A DNA stretch of 64,000 nt, taken from the NCBI GenBank assembly GCA_965262455.1, contig CBDHFH010000008.1:124001-188000 (forward strand), read 5' to 3'. Under the pieces are notes generated by a model, which worked only from the letters and a program-made list of their open reading frames with translations, was not told the DNA's origin and searched no databases. Positions 18,051 through 25,664 of this stretch are shown here, piece after piece (within the stretch, counting starts at the first letter, position 1; each line of letters opens with the position of its first letter). The DNA comes from UBA1858 sp965262455 (GTDB lineage Bacteria; Pseudomonadota; Gammaproteobacteria; UBA4575). Both the position numbers and the translations under genes were made by a program.

Positions 18051-18647
18051 ATGACTAAACTTTTTTCAATTAATACTTCGCAACATAACTTACACAATAT
18101 CTTGCTAATATTTTTTGTAATATCTCTTCTTTCTACATCGTCTTTACATGCGGATGACTTTTCTGACCACATTAGTTTTTTGCCAGATGGGCCTGATATT
18201 ACTAAACAAGATGTTATTAATTCACAAAAAGCATGGGGTGATGCTGTTGTCTCTATAGGAAAAGCCGGCAACGATGCTCCTAATGTCGCAGAACATGCCG
18301 CACGATCGGCTTATGCATTCGATCTTGGTCCAATACAATTCAAACCAACATTGGCGTCTGAACATCCGTTTCGTCCTGACCTGGAAGGTGCGCTAAGTTA
18401 CTTTGTCTCAGGAAATGATAAATACAAAGAAGACAAAGGGTTTGCACTCAAGCCATGGTCCAACGTTCGGTTTGACAATCACACTGTTAAAATGAAGGGC
18501 AACATAGCGATTGCAATGGGTCACTATTTCTTCACAGGGCCAGACGGCAAAGAAACAAAGGTTGAATATACTAAAGGGTATGTGAAAACACCTGACGAGC
18601 GTGTGTTGATCTTCTTACAGGATTCTTCGTTGCCTTACCAGCCCTAG
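18051..18647 (+). CDS. exported SnoaL-like (NTF2-fold) protein
   Basis: A 198-residue protein with a signal peptide (about 1-34, hydrophobic core NILLIFFVISLLST and cleavage near LHA-DD). The mature part begins with an ITKQDVINSQKAWGDAVVSIG helix and ends with sheet-rich blocks (MGHYFFTGPDGKETKVEYTKGY, FLQDSSLPY). This pattern recurs in marine bacterial periplasmic proteins with a SnoaL/NTF2-like fold. The function is unknown. It is a single-gene unit, closed by a strong terminator. Confidence 0.6.
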   Translation: MTKLFSINTSQHNLHNILLIFFVISLLSTSSLHADDFSDHISFLPDGPDITKQDVINSQKAWGDAVVSIGKAGNDAPNVAEHAARSAYAFDLGPIQFKPTLASEHPFRPDLEGALSYFVSGNDKYKEDKGFALKPWSNVRFDNHTVKMKGNIAIAMGHYFFTGPDGKETKVEYTKGYVKTPDERVLIFLQDSSLPYQP

Positions 18648-18665
18648 CGTTGAATGTAATTACGG

Positions 18666-18694
18666 AAAGCTTGGGTGAAAAACCCCAAGCTTTT
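18666..18694 (+). terminator. Rho-independent terminator
   Basis: A 10-bp stem, AAAGCTTGGG (18666-18675) with CCCAAGCTTT (18684-18693), ends in TTTT. It closes the SnoaL-like gene. Confidence 0.85.
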
Positions 18695-18925
18695 ATAATT
18701 TACATAACACTATTTAAGTAACTAGAGCATTCTGCACATCTGTTTTATCTAACCCATCTTGAAATCATAAACATTTCTACCAATGAAACTTACGCCTAAT
18801 CAGTTAAAGTTACTATTTCTTAAATCGAGTGTTTTAGTGCCTTTTTAATGTCGCTGTCATAATTATCACGCTTAATTTGTGCTTGAGTTGTGGTTTGAAT
18901 ACGAAAATTAAATGATGAGATTAAT

Positions 18926-19144
18926 ATGAAAGAAGATAGAGATATTGAAAAGACTTATTCGACGCCAGAGTTTGTTGCCAAACTGAGGCGCTTGGCTGAT
19001 GCATTAGAAAAGGGTGATCAATTTGAGATTCAAATTGCAGGTGAAAGGATTTATGTGCCTGTGCGGGCAACATATAATATCGAGCATGAACGTGGAGATT
19101 CAGAAGAGGAAATCGAATTCCAGATAAAATGGATGCACGATTAA
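18926..19144 (+). CDS. amphi-Trp domain protein
   Basis: A 72-residue protein that fits the amphi-Trp domain: VAKLRRLADALEKGDQFEIQ, then IAGERIYVPVRATYNIEHER and the ending EIEFQIKW with the conserved Trp. The domain is widespread, often a stand-alone small protein, and has no known biochemical role. No coupled neighbour is evident. Confidence 0.8.
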   Translation: MKEDRDIEKTYSTPEFVAKLRRLADALEKGDQFEIQIAGERIYVPVRATYNIEHERGDSEEEIEFQIKWMHD

Positions 19145-19170
19145 TTTACTGCGCTTTTAATCCATGACAG

Positions 19171-19260
19171 TAAGCTATTACTTTAGACCATTACCATAGA
19201 CTATTATTCAAAACTAATACCAGAGCTAATACGCTAAGCTATTACCAAAAAATTACCAAA
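19171..19260 (+). repeat. degenerate short tandem repeat (CTATTACC-like)
   Basis: About seven imperfect units of 11-15 bp with the core CTATTACC lie directly before the VOC gene: CTATTACT, CCATTACC, CTATTATT, CTAATACC, CTAATACG, CTATTACC and AATTACCA. It may be a binding-site array or simple repeat drift. Confidence 0.55.
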
Positions 19261-19268
19261 ATAATTAT

Positions 19269-19622
19269 ATGAACCAGCACGAAAAAATAAATTACATAGA
19301 GCTTCCAGCGAAAAGTATACCGCCCACAAAAGAATTTTTTCACCAAGTGTTTGGCTGGGAATTTGAAGATTTTGGGCCAGACTATACGGCCTTTATACAT
19401 GCAGGTATTGACGGGGGTTTCTATACGTCTGAACACTATGTATCGACTCAAATAGGCAGTGCCCTGATAGTGTTTTATAGTGATGCATTGGAGGCGACGC
19501 TAGCGAAGATTGAGCAAGCAGGCGGTTCTATAATTAAGCAAATATTTTCTTTTCCTGGTGGGCGGCGGTTTCATTTTACAGATCCTAATGGCAATGAATA
19601 TGCAGTATGGTCAGATAAATAA
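19269..19622 (+). CDS. VOC/glyoxalase-fold protein
   Basis: A 117-residue single-domain VOC protein. It opens with INYIELPAKSIPPTKEFFHQVFGWEFEDFG and ends FTDPNGNEYAVWSDK, the usual pattern of the family. The substrate is unknown. The nitroreductase gene follows 33 bp later and could be cotranscribed. Confidence 0.8.
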   Translation: MNQHEKINYIELPAKSIPPTKEFFHQVFGWEFEDFGPDYTAFIHAGIDGGFYTSEHYVSTQIGSALIVFYSDALEATLAKIEQAGGSIIKQIFSFPGGRRFHFTDPNGNEYAVWSDK

Positions 19623-19655
19623 ACATACGTATGTAAAACAATAGTGAGAGGAACA

Positions 19656-20258
19656 ATGCAAACATTAGAGGCTATTCAAACCAGGCGTTCGGTAAAACAC
19701 TATGATGCTAACCATCAAATGAGCGATGAAGAAAAGCAACACATCATCTCGCTAGCAATGTTGTCGCCCACGGCGTTCAATTTACAGCATTGGAGATTTG
19801 TTGTGGTTGAGGATACTTCACTACGCAAGCAAATTCGTCAAGTAGCGATGGATCAAGCGCAAGTCACTGATGCCTCCATGCTGATAGTGCTTTGTGCTGA
19901 CATGCATGCATGGCAAAAAGATACTGCACGTTATTGGCAACATGCGGATAGCGCGGTATTGGATTTTATGTTGCCTGCAATTGATGGTTATTACCGTGAT
20001 AAGCCTCAAGTGCAACGCGACGAAACAATGCGTAGCTGTGGTCTTGCAGCGCAAACCATTATGCTGGCAGCGAAATCGCTGGGATATGAGTCATGTCCAA
20101 TGGACGGGTTCGATTTTGATGCGGTGGGCAAATTGATCAATCTACCTGATGATCATGTTATTAGTATGTTTGTTGCCGTAGGCAAAGGGATAAAGCCTGC
20201 GTGGCCTAGACCAGGCCAACTCACACTGACTGATGTGCTGATAAAAAATACCTTCTAA
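19656..20258 (+). CDS. nitroreductase-family flavoprotein
   Basis: A 200-residue FMN-dependent nitroreductase-like protein from ATG 19656 (GAGAGG upstream; a GTG at 19644 is less likely). The FMN-binding start RRSVKHYD (about 9-16), AMLSPTAFNLQHWRFVVV and the GLAAQTIMLAAKSLGYESCPM block are family hallmarks. It probably reduces quinones or nitro compounds with NAD(P)H in the cytoplasm; the natural substrate is unknown. Confidence 0.88.
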   Translation: MQTLEAIQTRRSVKHYDANHQMSDEEKQHIISLAMLSPTAFNLQHWRFVVVEDTSLRKQIRQVAMDQAQVTDASMLIVLCADMHAWQKDTARYWQHADSAVLDFMLPAIDGYYRDKPQVQRDETMRSCGLAAQTIMLAAKSLGYESCPMDGFDFDAVGKLINLPDDHVISMFVAVGKGIKPAWPRPGQLTLTDVLIKNTF

Positions 20259-20337
20259 CTTTATTGCCAGTGCCACAGATGAATTGATTGACATATAATT
20301 TTGTTAATTATATGTGAAAGATTAACTGAATCTGGCT

Positions 20338-21036
20338 ATGAAGCAAATTTTGTTCGTGTGCTTAATATTTGCCTGGCAAGCGAGTCAGGCGGAATGCGTC
20401 ATTCTGTTACACGGGTTGGCTCGTACTGCTGGGTCGATGCAAAAATTAGCAGAGCAATTAGATGCGCGAGAATATCAGGTTGTAAACCTTGGTTATCCTT
20501 CAAGAGACCATACGATAGAAGTGTTGTCCGATTTAGCGATAAATCCCGCACTTAAACGATGCGGTTCTCAAACAAAAATTAATTTTGTTACTCATTCGCT
20601 CGGTGGCATTTTAGTTCGATATTATTTGTCACAACATGCTGTGCCAAATTTAAATCGAGTTGTTATGTTGGGTCCGCCAAATCAGGGCTCTGAAGTGGTG
20701 GATAAACTGTCTGATATGCCTGGCTTCTATTGGATTAATGGAGATGCAGGGATGCAATTAAGCACCGCTGAAAATAGTGTTCCTAACCGCTTGGGTGAGG
20801 CTGATTTTGACTTAGGTATCATTGCAGGTACACGCAGTATTAATTTTATTTTATCCATGCTGATTCCTGGGCAAGATGATGGCAAGGTGTCTGTAGATAG
20901 AACGCAATTAATTGGCATGCGCGATCACATAGTAATGCCAGTGACGCATCCTTTTATGATGAAAAATAATAACGTGATTGCGCAGGTAATTTATTATTTA
21001 AAACACGGAAAGTTTCTTAGGGAATTGGGTAGCTAA
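20338..21036 (+). CDS. exported alpha/beta hydrolase (lipase-like)
   Basis: A 232-residue protein with a signal peptide (about 1-18). The lipase-type oxyanion loop reads LLHGLARTAGSM (23-34). The nucleophile is Ser87 in FVTHSLGG, and the catalytic His is likely in VTHPFMM near residue 207. It resembles periplasmic triacylglycerol-lipase-like proteins with a GxSxG-type elbow (here T-H-S-L-G). Ester substrates are inferred. It is followed 9 bp later by the DUF3565 gene. Confidence 0.8.
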   Translation: MKQILFVCLIFAWQASQAECVILLHGLARTAGSMQKLAEQLDAREYQVVNLGYPSRDHTIEVLSDLAINPALKRCGSQTKINFVTHSLGGILVRYYLSQHAVPNLNRVVMLGPPNQGSEVVDKLSDMPGFYWINGDAGMQLSTAENSVPNRLGEADFDLGIIAGTRSINFILSMLIPGQDDGKVSVDRTQLIGMRDHIVMPVTHPFMMKNNNVIAQVIYYLKHGKFLRELGS

Positions 21037-21045
21037 GCAATAATC

Positions 21046-21258
21046 ATGAAACGCCAAATTGTTGCTTATCATCAGGATGAATTACATGATTGGGTGGCTG
21101 AATTGGACTGTGGTCATTTTCAGCATATCAGACATAATCCTCCCTGGATGAATCGGCCCTGGGTCTGCACGCAGGCAGGTCGTGAATCTAAATTAGGCGC
21201 ACAACTAAACTGTGTTAAGTGTGATGCTGGCGCACCAAAGGATAGCCAAACGCGTTAA
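21046..21258 (+). CDS. DUF3565 protein
   Basis: A 70-residue protein of the DUF3565 family. It has the diagnostic Trp/His/Cys pattern DWVAELDCGHFQHIRHNPPW, RPWV and a C-terminal CVKC. The paired Cys and His residues suggest a bound metal. Its function is unknown. It seems cotranscribed with the upstream hydrolase and its stop overlaps the end of the convergent gene at 21255. Confidence 0.85.
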   Translation: MKRQIVAYHQDELHDWVAELDCGHFQHIRHNPPWMNRPWVCTQAGRESKLGAQLNCVKCDAGAPKDSQTR

Positions 21259-21668
21259 AGCATTAATGTGCGTGAGGGCTCAAAGTGTTTAACTGCGTAG
21301 TCTCTTAGCCAGTCAATATTAAGTTGCTTGCCATCATTCTGTGTAGTGGATTTGGCATGCTGATATGCTTCAATAAATTCTTTTTCGTTATCACTTTTCC
21401 AGTGATCGACTTGATTGAGCACGCTTGTCGCATCAGCACGAAATACTTCCTCAAAAACAGCATCTACAATGACGGCTACGGTATGTGGTTTGGTAATATT
21501 TAAATTACTCGCATATGCCTCACAAATACCGAGCATAGCACCAGTAATATATTGGCTATTATTTAACGAGGGAGGAACATTGCCTATTTCACCTTTTAAT
21601 GGATCGAAGCATTTCGACATCGCTTGCTGCAAGTGTCGTTTACATTTTCCTGAGTTAAGTCCAAACAT
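21255..21668 (-). CDS. hypothetical protein, 137 residues
   Basis: I do not recognise this protein. It has no signal peptide or membrane helix. The sequence is mostly helical and runs GKCKRHLQQAMSKCFDP, ITGAMLGICEAYASNLN, AVIVDAVFEEVFRAD. Two stop-adjacent genes meet here: its end overlaps the DUF3565 stop by 4 bp, and its start is divergent from the glucosylglycerate operon 77 bp away. A regulator for that operon is possible but nothing in it looks like a DNA-binding motif. Confidence 0.6.
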   Translation of the reverse strand: MFGLNSGKCKRHLQQAMSKCFDPLKGEIGNVPPSLNNSQYITGAMLGICEAYASNLNITKPHTVAVIVDAVFEEVFRADATSVLNQVDHWKSDNEKEFIEAYQHAKSTTQNDGKQLNIDWLRDYAVKHFEPSRTLML

Positions 21669-21745
21669 AATGAAAAATATATTAGTGAAACGAAGTTATT
21701 AGACCTAAAATATACCTTATATTTCCTAACGAAAGTTGAATTCAT

Positions 21746-22585
21746 ATGTCTGTGTCATGCATTATTTTCACTGATATGGATGGATCCTTGCTGGATCACG
21801 AAACCTATAGCCATGCTGAGGCAGATGATTGCCTTGGTTGGTTGCGAAACAAGCAAATCCCAATTGTTCCATGCACGAGCAAAACGCGTGCAGAAATGGA
21901 AGTCATGCGTACAGAATTAAACAATAAGGATCCATTTATTATCGAAAACGGTGCGGCTGTTTGTATTCCTAAAGACTATTTTCAGTCTAATAATGATAAC
22001 TTAGATGAGCTCAATGGATTGCTAATAAAAAGCTTTTCTCCCGCACGAGCTCATTGGCAGACGATTTTAGACAATACACCAACGCACCTAAATGATGCAT
22101 TCATTACATTTCATCAAGCGGGTGTTAAAGGCGTTATGCAAATGACAGGCCTGACAATAAATGAAGCGCGACTTGCTTCGCAGCGAGAGTTTGGCGAACC
22201 TTTAAAATGGTTAGGTAACGAGCACCAATTTGAGCAATTTGAAGCGTATATTGAATCACAACATGGCACCTTACTAAAAGGAGGGCGCTTTGTTCATTTA
22301 TCGGGTGATTGTGATAAAGGACGTGCACTAAACTGGATGATGATGCAATTTAAACAGCAGCATCCAGACAGTAATTGCATTAGTATTGCTTTAGGCGATA
22401 GTCAAAATGATGTTGCGATGTTGTCTGCTGCAGACTATGCCGTCATGATCAAATCGCCAGTGCATGACTTCCCGCAGATGCAAGGTAGAATAGGTAAACA
22501 TTTATATCGCACACAAGCTGAGGGCCCGTTAGGTTGGGTAGAAGGCATTCATAATGTGTTTGCACAATTGAATATAGATATTTAA
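21746..22585 (+). CDS. gpgP: HAD-IIB glucosyl-3-phosphoglycerate phosphatase (MPGP-like)
   Basis: A 279-residue HAD phosphatase of the mannosyl/glucosyl-3-phosphoglycerate phosphatase type. Motif I is FTDMDGSLLD (Asp10 nucleophile, Asp12). A C2 cap follows, with motif III/IV in GDSQNDVAML. It removes phosphate from glucosyl-3-phosphoglycerate to give glucosylglycerate, a compatible solute. The next gene encodes the matching synthase 38 bp later, so glucosyl is a better guess than mannosyl. It is the first gene of a three-gene operon. Confidence 0.85.
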   Translation: MSVSCIIFTDMDGSLLDHETYSHAEADDCLGWLRNKQIPIVPCTSKTRAEMEVMRTELNNKDPFIIENGAAVCIPKDYFQSNNDNLDELNGLLIKSFSPARAHWQTILDNTPTHLNDAFITFHQAGVKGVMQMTGLTINEARLASQREFGEPLKWLGNEHQFEQFEAYIESQHGTLLKGGRFVHLSGDCDKGRALNWMMMQFKQQHPDSNCISIALGDSQNDVAMLSAADYAVMIKSPVHDFPQMQGRIGKHLYRTQAEGPLGWVEGIHNVFAQLNIDI

Positions 22586-22623
22586 TTCGCAGTTACTAGT
22601 TAACTAACTACATAGGCTTAAAC

Positions 22624-23844
22624 ATGGGTGATTTTCATCAGAGCGGTATTGTCACAACATTACACAATCTAACTAAACGCACGATTGAAGATCTTGAGGA
22701 TGAACTGCTTAGTTTCAGCCAACATCGTCGCATGGGCTTAATACTGCCCTCTTTATATTCTGAGCTACAGACTGATGCATTACCGAGAATAGTAACAACA
22801 CTTGAGCAAGTCTCATATTTAAATCAAATTGTCATAGGTTTGGATCGCGCCGATGAAAAACAGTATCGACATGCGCTTAAATTTTTTTCAAGCCTGCCAC
22901 AACAACATCGAGTGTTATGGAATGATGGGCCCAGGTTAAGAGCCTTGCATGAGGAATTGCATGCTTCAGATCTGGCACCCACTGAGCTAGGTAAGGGACG
23001 CAATGTATGGTACTGCATGGGCTACATACTTGCTTCAGGGCAAACGGATTCCGTGGCTTTACATGATTGTGATATTTTGACATACGAACGTGACTTGCTT
23101 GCGCGGCTTATTTATCCGGTGGCTAATCCACGCTTTAACTATGAGTTTTGTAAAGGCTATTATGCACGTTTCGCAGGTGGCAAGATTAATGGTCGTGTCA
23201 GTCGCTTGTTTGTCACACCATTGCTACGTGCGCTGAAAAAAGTCGTTGGACATAATGATTATTTAGAATTTATGGATAGCTTCCGTTATCCACTAGCTGG
23301 CGAATTTTCTTTTCGTACTGATGTTTTAAATGATTTGCGCATTCCAAGTGATTGGGGATTAGAGATAGGCGTATTGTCAGAGATGCACCGTAACTATGCG
23401 CATAATCGTCTGTGCCAGGTTGATATTGCTGATACTTATGACCATAAACATCAGGACTTATCTTTAGAAGACAAACAACAAGGTTTGTCGAAAATGTCTA
23501 TTGATATAGCCAAAGCACTGTTCAGAAAAATGGCTACCCAAGGAGTTGTGTTTACAAACGAAACATTTCGTACACTTAAGGCAACTTACTTGCGTATTGC
23601 GTTAGATTTTGTCGAGACATATCACAATGATGCAGTATTTAATGGTTTGCTGCATGATATCCACACAGAAGAACTTGCAGTGGAAGCGTTTTCAGAAAAT
23701 CTAGTTAACGCTGGACAGATGTTTTTAGATAATCCAATGGAAACTCCGTTTATTCCAAGTTGGAATCGTATCGCTAGTGCGATGCCAGATGTTTTCTCAA
23801 GACTTCGTGATGCAGTAGAACAAGACAATAAAGAATTCTCGTAA
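22624..23844 (+). CDS. gpgS: glucosyl-3-phosphoglycerate synthase (GT81-like)
   Basis: A 406-residue retaining GT-A glycosyltransferase matching the GpgS family. The nucleotide-sugar fold carries LGKGRNVWYCMGY, then ALHDCDILTYERDLLARL, whose Asp-Cys-Asp holds the metal. YYARFAGGKINGRVSRLFVTPLL binds phosphoglycerate. It transfers glucose from NDP-glucose to 3-phosphoglycerate. It lies between the phosphatase (38 bp) and the phosphorylase gene (48 bp), so the three act in one pathway. Cells accumulate glucosylglycerate under salt stress or nitrogen limitation. Confidence 0.9.
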   Translation: MGDFHQSGIVTTLHNLTKRTIEDLEDELLSFSQHRRMGLILPSLYSELQTDALPRIVTTLEQVSYLNQIVIGLDRADEKQYRHALKFFSSLPQQHRVLWNDGPRLRALHEELHASDLAPTELGKGRNVWYCMGYILASGQTDSVALHDCDILTYERDLLARLIYPVANPRFNYEFCKGYYARFAGGKINGRVSRLFVTPLLRALKKVVGHNDYLEFMDSFRYPLAGEFSFRTDVLNDLRIPSDWGLEIGVLSEMHRNYAHNRLCQVDIADTYDHKHQDLSLEDKQQGLSKMSIDIAKALFRKMATQGVVFTNETFRTLKATYLRIALDFVETYHNDAVFNGLLHDIHTEELAVEAFSENLVNAGQMFLDNPMETPFIPSWNRIASAMPDVFSRLRDAVEQDNKEFS

Positions 23845-23892
23845 AGGACAACCTAATCGAATAGGACATTATTAAGGATAGTAAGAAGCAAA

Positions 23893-25638
23893 ATGAGTGA
23901 GGGTCTGCAGGCGTTAATTCAGCGTGTCGTTTTGCACGTAGAAGCCATTTATCATGAAGTAGAAAGTGTCGTTGATTATCAGCAATTAGCTGAAAAGATT
24001 ATTGATGTCGCCAAGTTAACAGACACACAACATACACCCAAAGCCCATAGCGATCACTGGGACCAATCAGATATCGCAATGATTACCTATGCAGATACGA
24101 TTCGTGAAGAGGGCGTGACTCCCTTGCATGTGTTGCATAAGTCGCTCAATCAGCTATTCGATGAAACCATCAACATAGTACATATTTTGCCGTTCTTCCC
24201 TTTTAGTTCTGATGATGGGTTTGCTGTGATGGACTATAAAGAAGTCAATGAGGCGCATGGCGACTGGGATGACATTGCCAAAATTGCTAATGATTACCAT
24301 CTAATGTCTGATTTGGTTATTAATCATTGTTCGAGTAGAAGTGGTTGGTTTGAAAATTTCAAACAGGGTGTAGCACCTGGCAAAGATTACTTTTTTACTG
24401 CTTCACCTGAGGATGATTTATCAGAGGTTGTGCGCCCGAGAACAAATCCGTTGCTTAATGAAGTTGAAACAGTTGGTGGTACTAAGCATGTGTGGTGCAC
24501 ATTTAGTCATGACCAGGTAGATTTGAATTTTGCTAACCCTGAGGTATTACTTGAGTTTGTCAAAATTGTACGTTTCTATTTGGATAGAGGTGTGCGTATA
24601 TTTAGACTGGATGCGGTAGCCTTTTTATGGAAAATCGTTGGCACGAGCTGCCTCAATCTGGAACAAACTCATGAAGTGGTTCGCTTATTAAGAACGCTGA
24701 TTGAACATATTCGTCCTGATGCAATGATAATCACGGAAACAAATATCCCTAATCGCGAAAATTTATCTTATTTTGGTAACGCGAATGAAGCACATTGCGT
24801 ATATAACTTTTCATTACCACCGTTGTTGTTAAACACGTTAATCACAGGGGACTGTCATTACTTAAAACAATGGATGATGAGTATGCCACCTGCGCAACAT
24901 GGTACAGCCTACTTAAATTTCATTGCCTCACATGATGGAATTGGATTGCGTCCTGCAGAAGGTTTGATGCAAGAACAAGAAATTGATGTGCTCATTGACA
25001 TCATGCAATCTTTTGGTGGCAAAATTTCCTGGCGTACCGGTCAAGATGATCGTGTCAGACCTTATGAAGTCAATATTTCTTTATATGATGCCATGAAAGG
25101 GACTGTTGATGGTGAGGATGAGTGGGGTGAGCATCGTTTTATCAGCGCGCATATTATTATGCTGGCGTTAGAAGGGATTCCTGCATTTTATATTCATAGC
25201 TTGTTGGCTACCGGCAATGATTACGAGCGCTTGGAGAGTACGCAACGAAATCGCACCATTAACCGGCATCGTTGGCAGTTTCAGCAATTAGTTGATGTAT
25301 TGAAAGATGAGACTACACAGCATGCTCGTATTTATAAGCGCTTACGGCAACTGATTGCGATTCGCCGTGCCCAGGCGGCATTCCATCCCAATGCAACTCA
25401 ATTTACATTGCATCTAGGTAATCAAATATTTGGCTTTTGGCGTCAAAGTATGGATCGACGTCAAAGCATTTTTTGTATTAATAACATTTCCAAAGATGCG
25501 CTTACGTTGTCTCTGTTAGATATAAATTTAATCAGTACTGAGCATTGGTACGATTTAATTAGCGGTGAGACATTTGATGAGTTAGATGGGATGATTGAGT
25601 TAGCGCCCTACCAATCGCGTTGGATTACAAATATATAA
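23893..25638 (+). CDS. GH13_18 sugar phosphorylase, probably glucosylglycerate phosphorylase
   Basis: A 581-residue sucrose-phosphorylase-type GH13 enzyme. The nucleophile region is RIFRLDAVAFLWK, the acid/base is Glu in IITETNIPNREN and the third acid is Asp in IASHDGIGLRP. Subfamily 18 enzymes phosphorolyse sucrose, glucosylglycerate or glucosylglycerol. The operon with gpgP and gpgS makes glucosylglycerate the likely substrate, giving glucose 1-phosphate and glycerate. The operon would then make and break down the same solute. Sucrose phosphorylase remains the alternative. Confidence 0.85.
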   Translation: MSEGLQALIQRVVLHVEAIYHEVESVVDYQQLAEKIIDVAKLTDTQHTPKAHSDHWDQSDIAMITYADTIREEGVTPLHVLHKSLNQLFDETINIVHILPFFPFSSDDGFAVMDYKEVNEAHGDWDDIAKIANDYHLMSDLVINHCSSRSGWFENFKQGVAPGKDYFFTASPEDDLSEVVRPRTNPLLNEVETVGGTKHVWCTFSHDQVDLNFANPEVLLEFVKIVRFYLDRGVRIFRLDAVAFLWKIVGTSCLNLEQTHEVVRLLRTLIEHIRPDAMIITETNIPNRENLSYFGNANEAHCVYNFSLPPLLLNTLITGDCHYLKQWMMSMPPAQHGTAYLNFIASHDGIGLRPAEGLMQEQEIDVLIDIMQSFGGKISWRTGQDDRVRPYEVNISLYDAMKGTVDGEDEWGEHRFISAHIIMLALEGIPAFYIHSLLATGNDYERLESTQRNRTINRHRWQFQQLVDVLKDETTQHARIYKRLRQLIAIRRAQAAFHPNATQFTLHLGNQIFGFWRQSMDRRQSIFCINNISKDALTLSLLDINLISTEHWYDLISGETFDELDGMIELAPYQSRWITNI

Positions 25639-25664
25639 ATATTTTGCCACCCAGCAATGTAGTA

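Noticed and set aside
19171..19260. CRISPR array
   Set aside because: Units are too short and degenerate and there are no unique spacers of constant length or cas genes.
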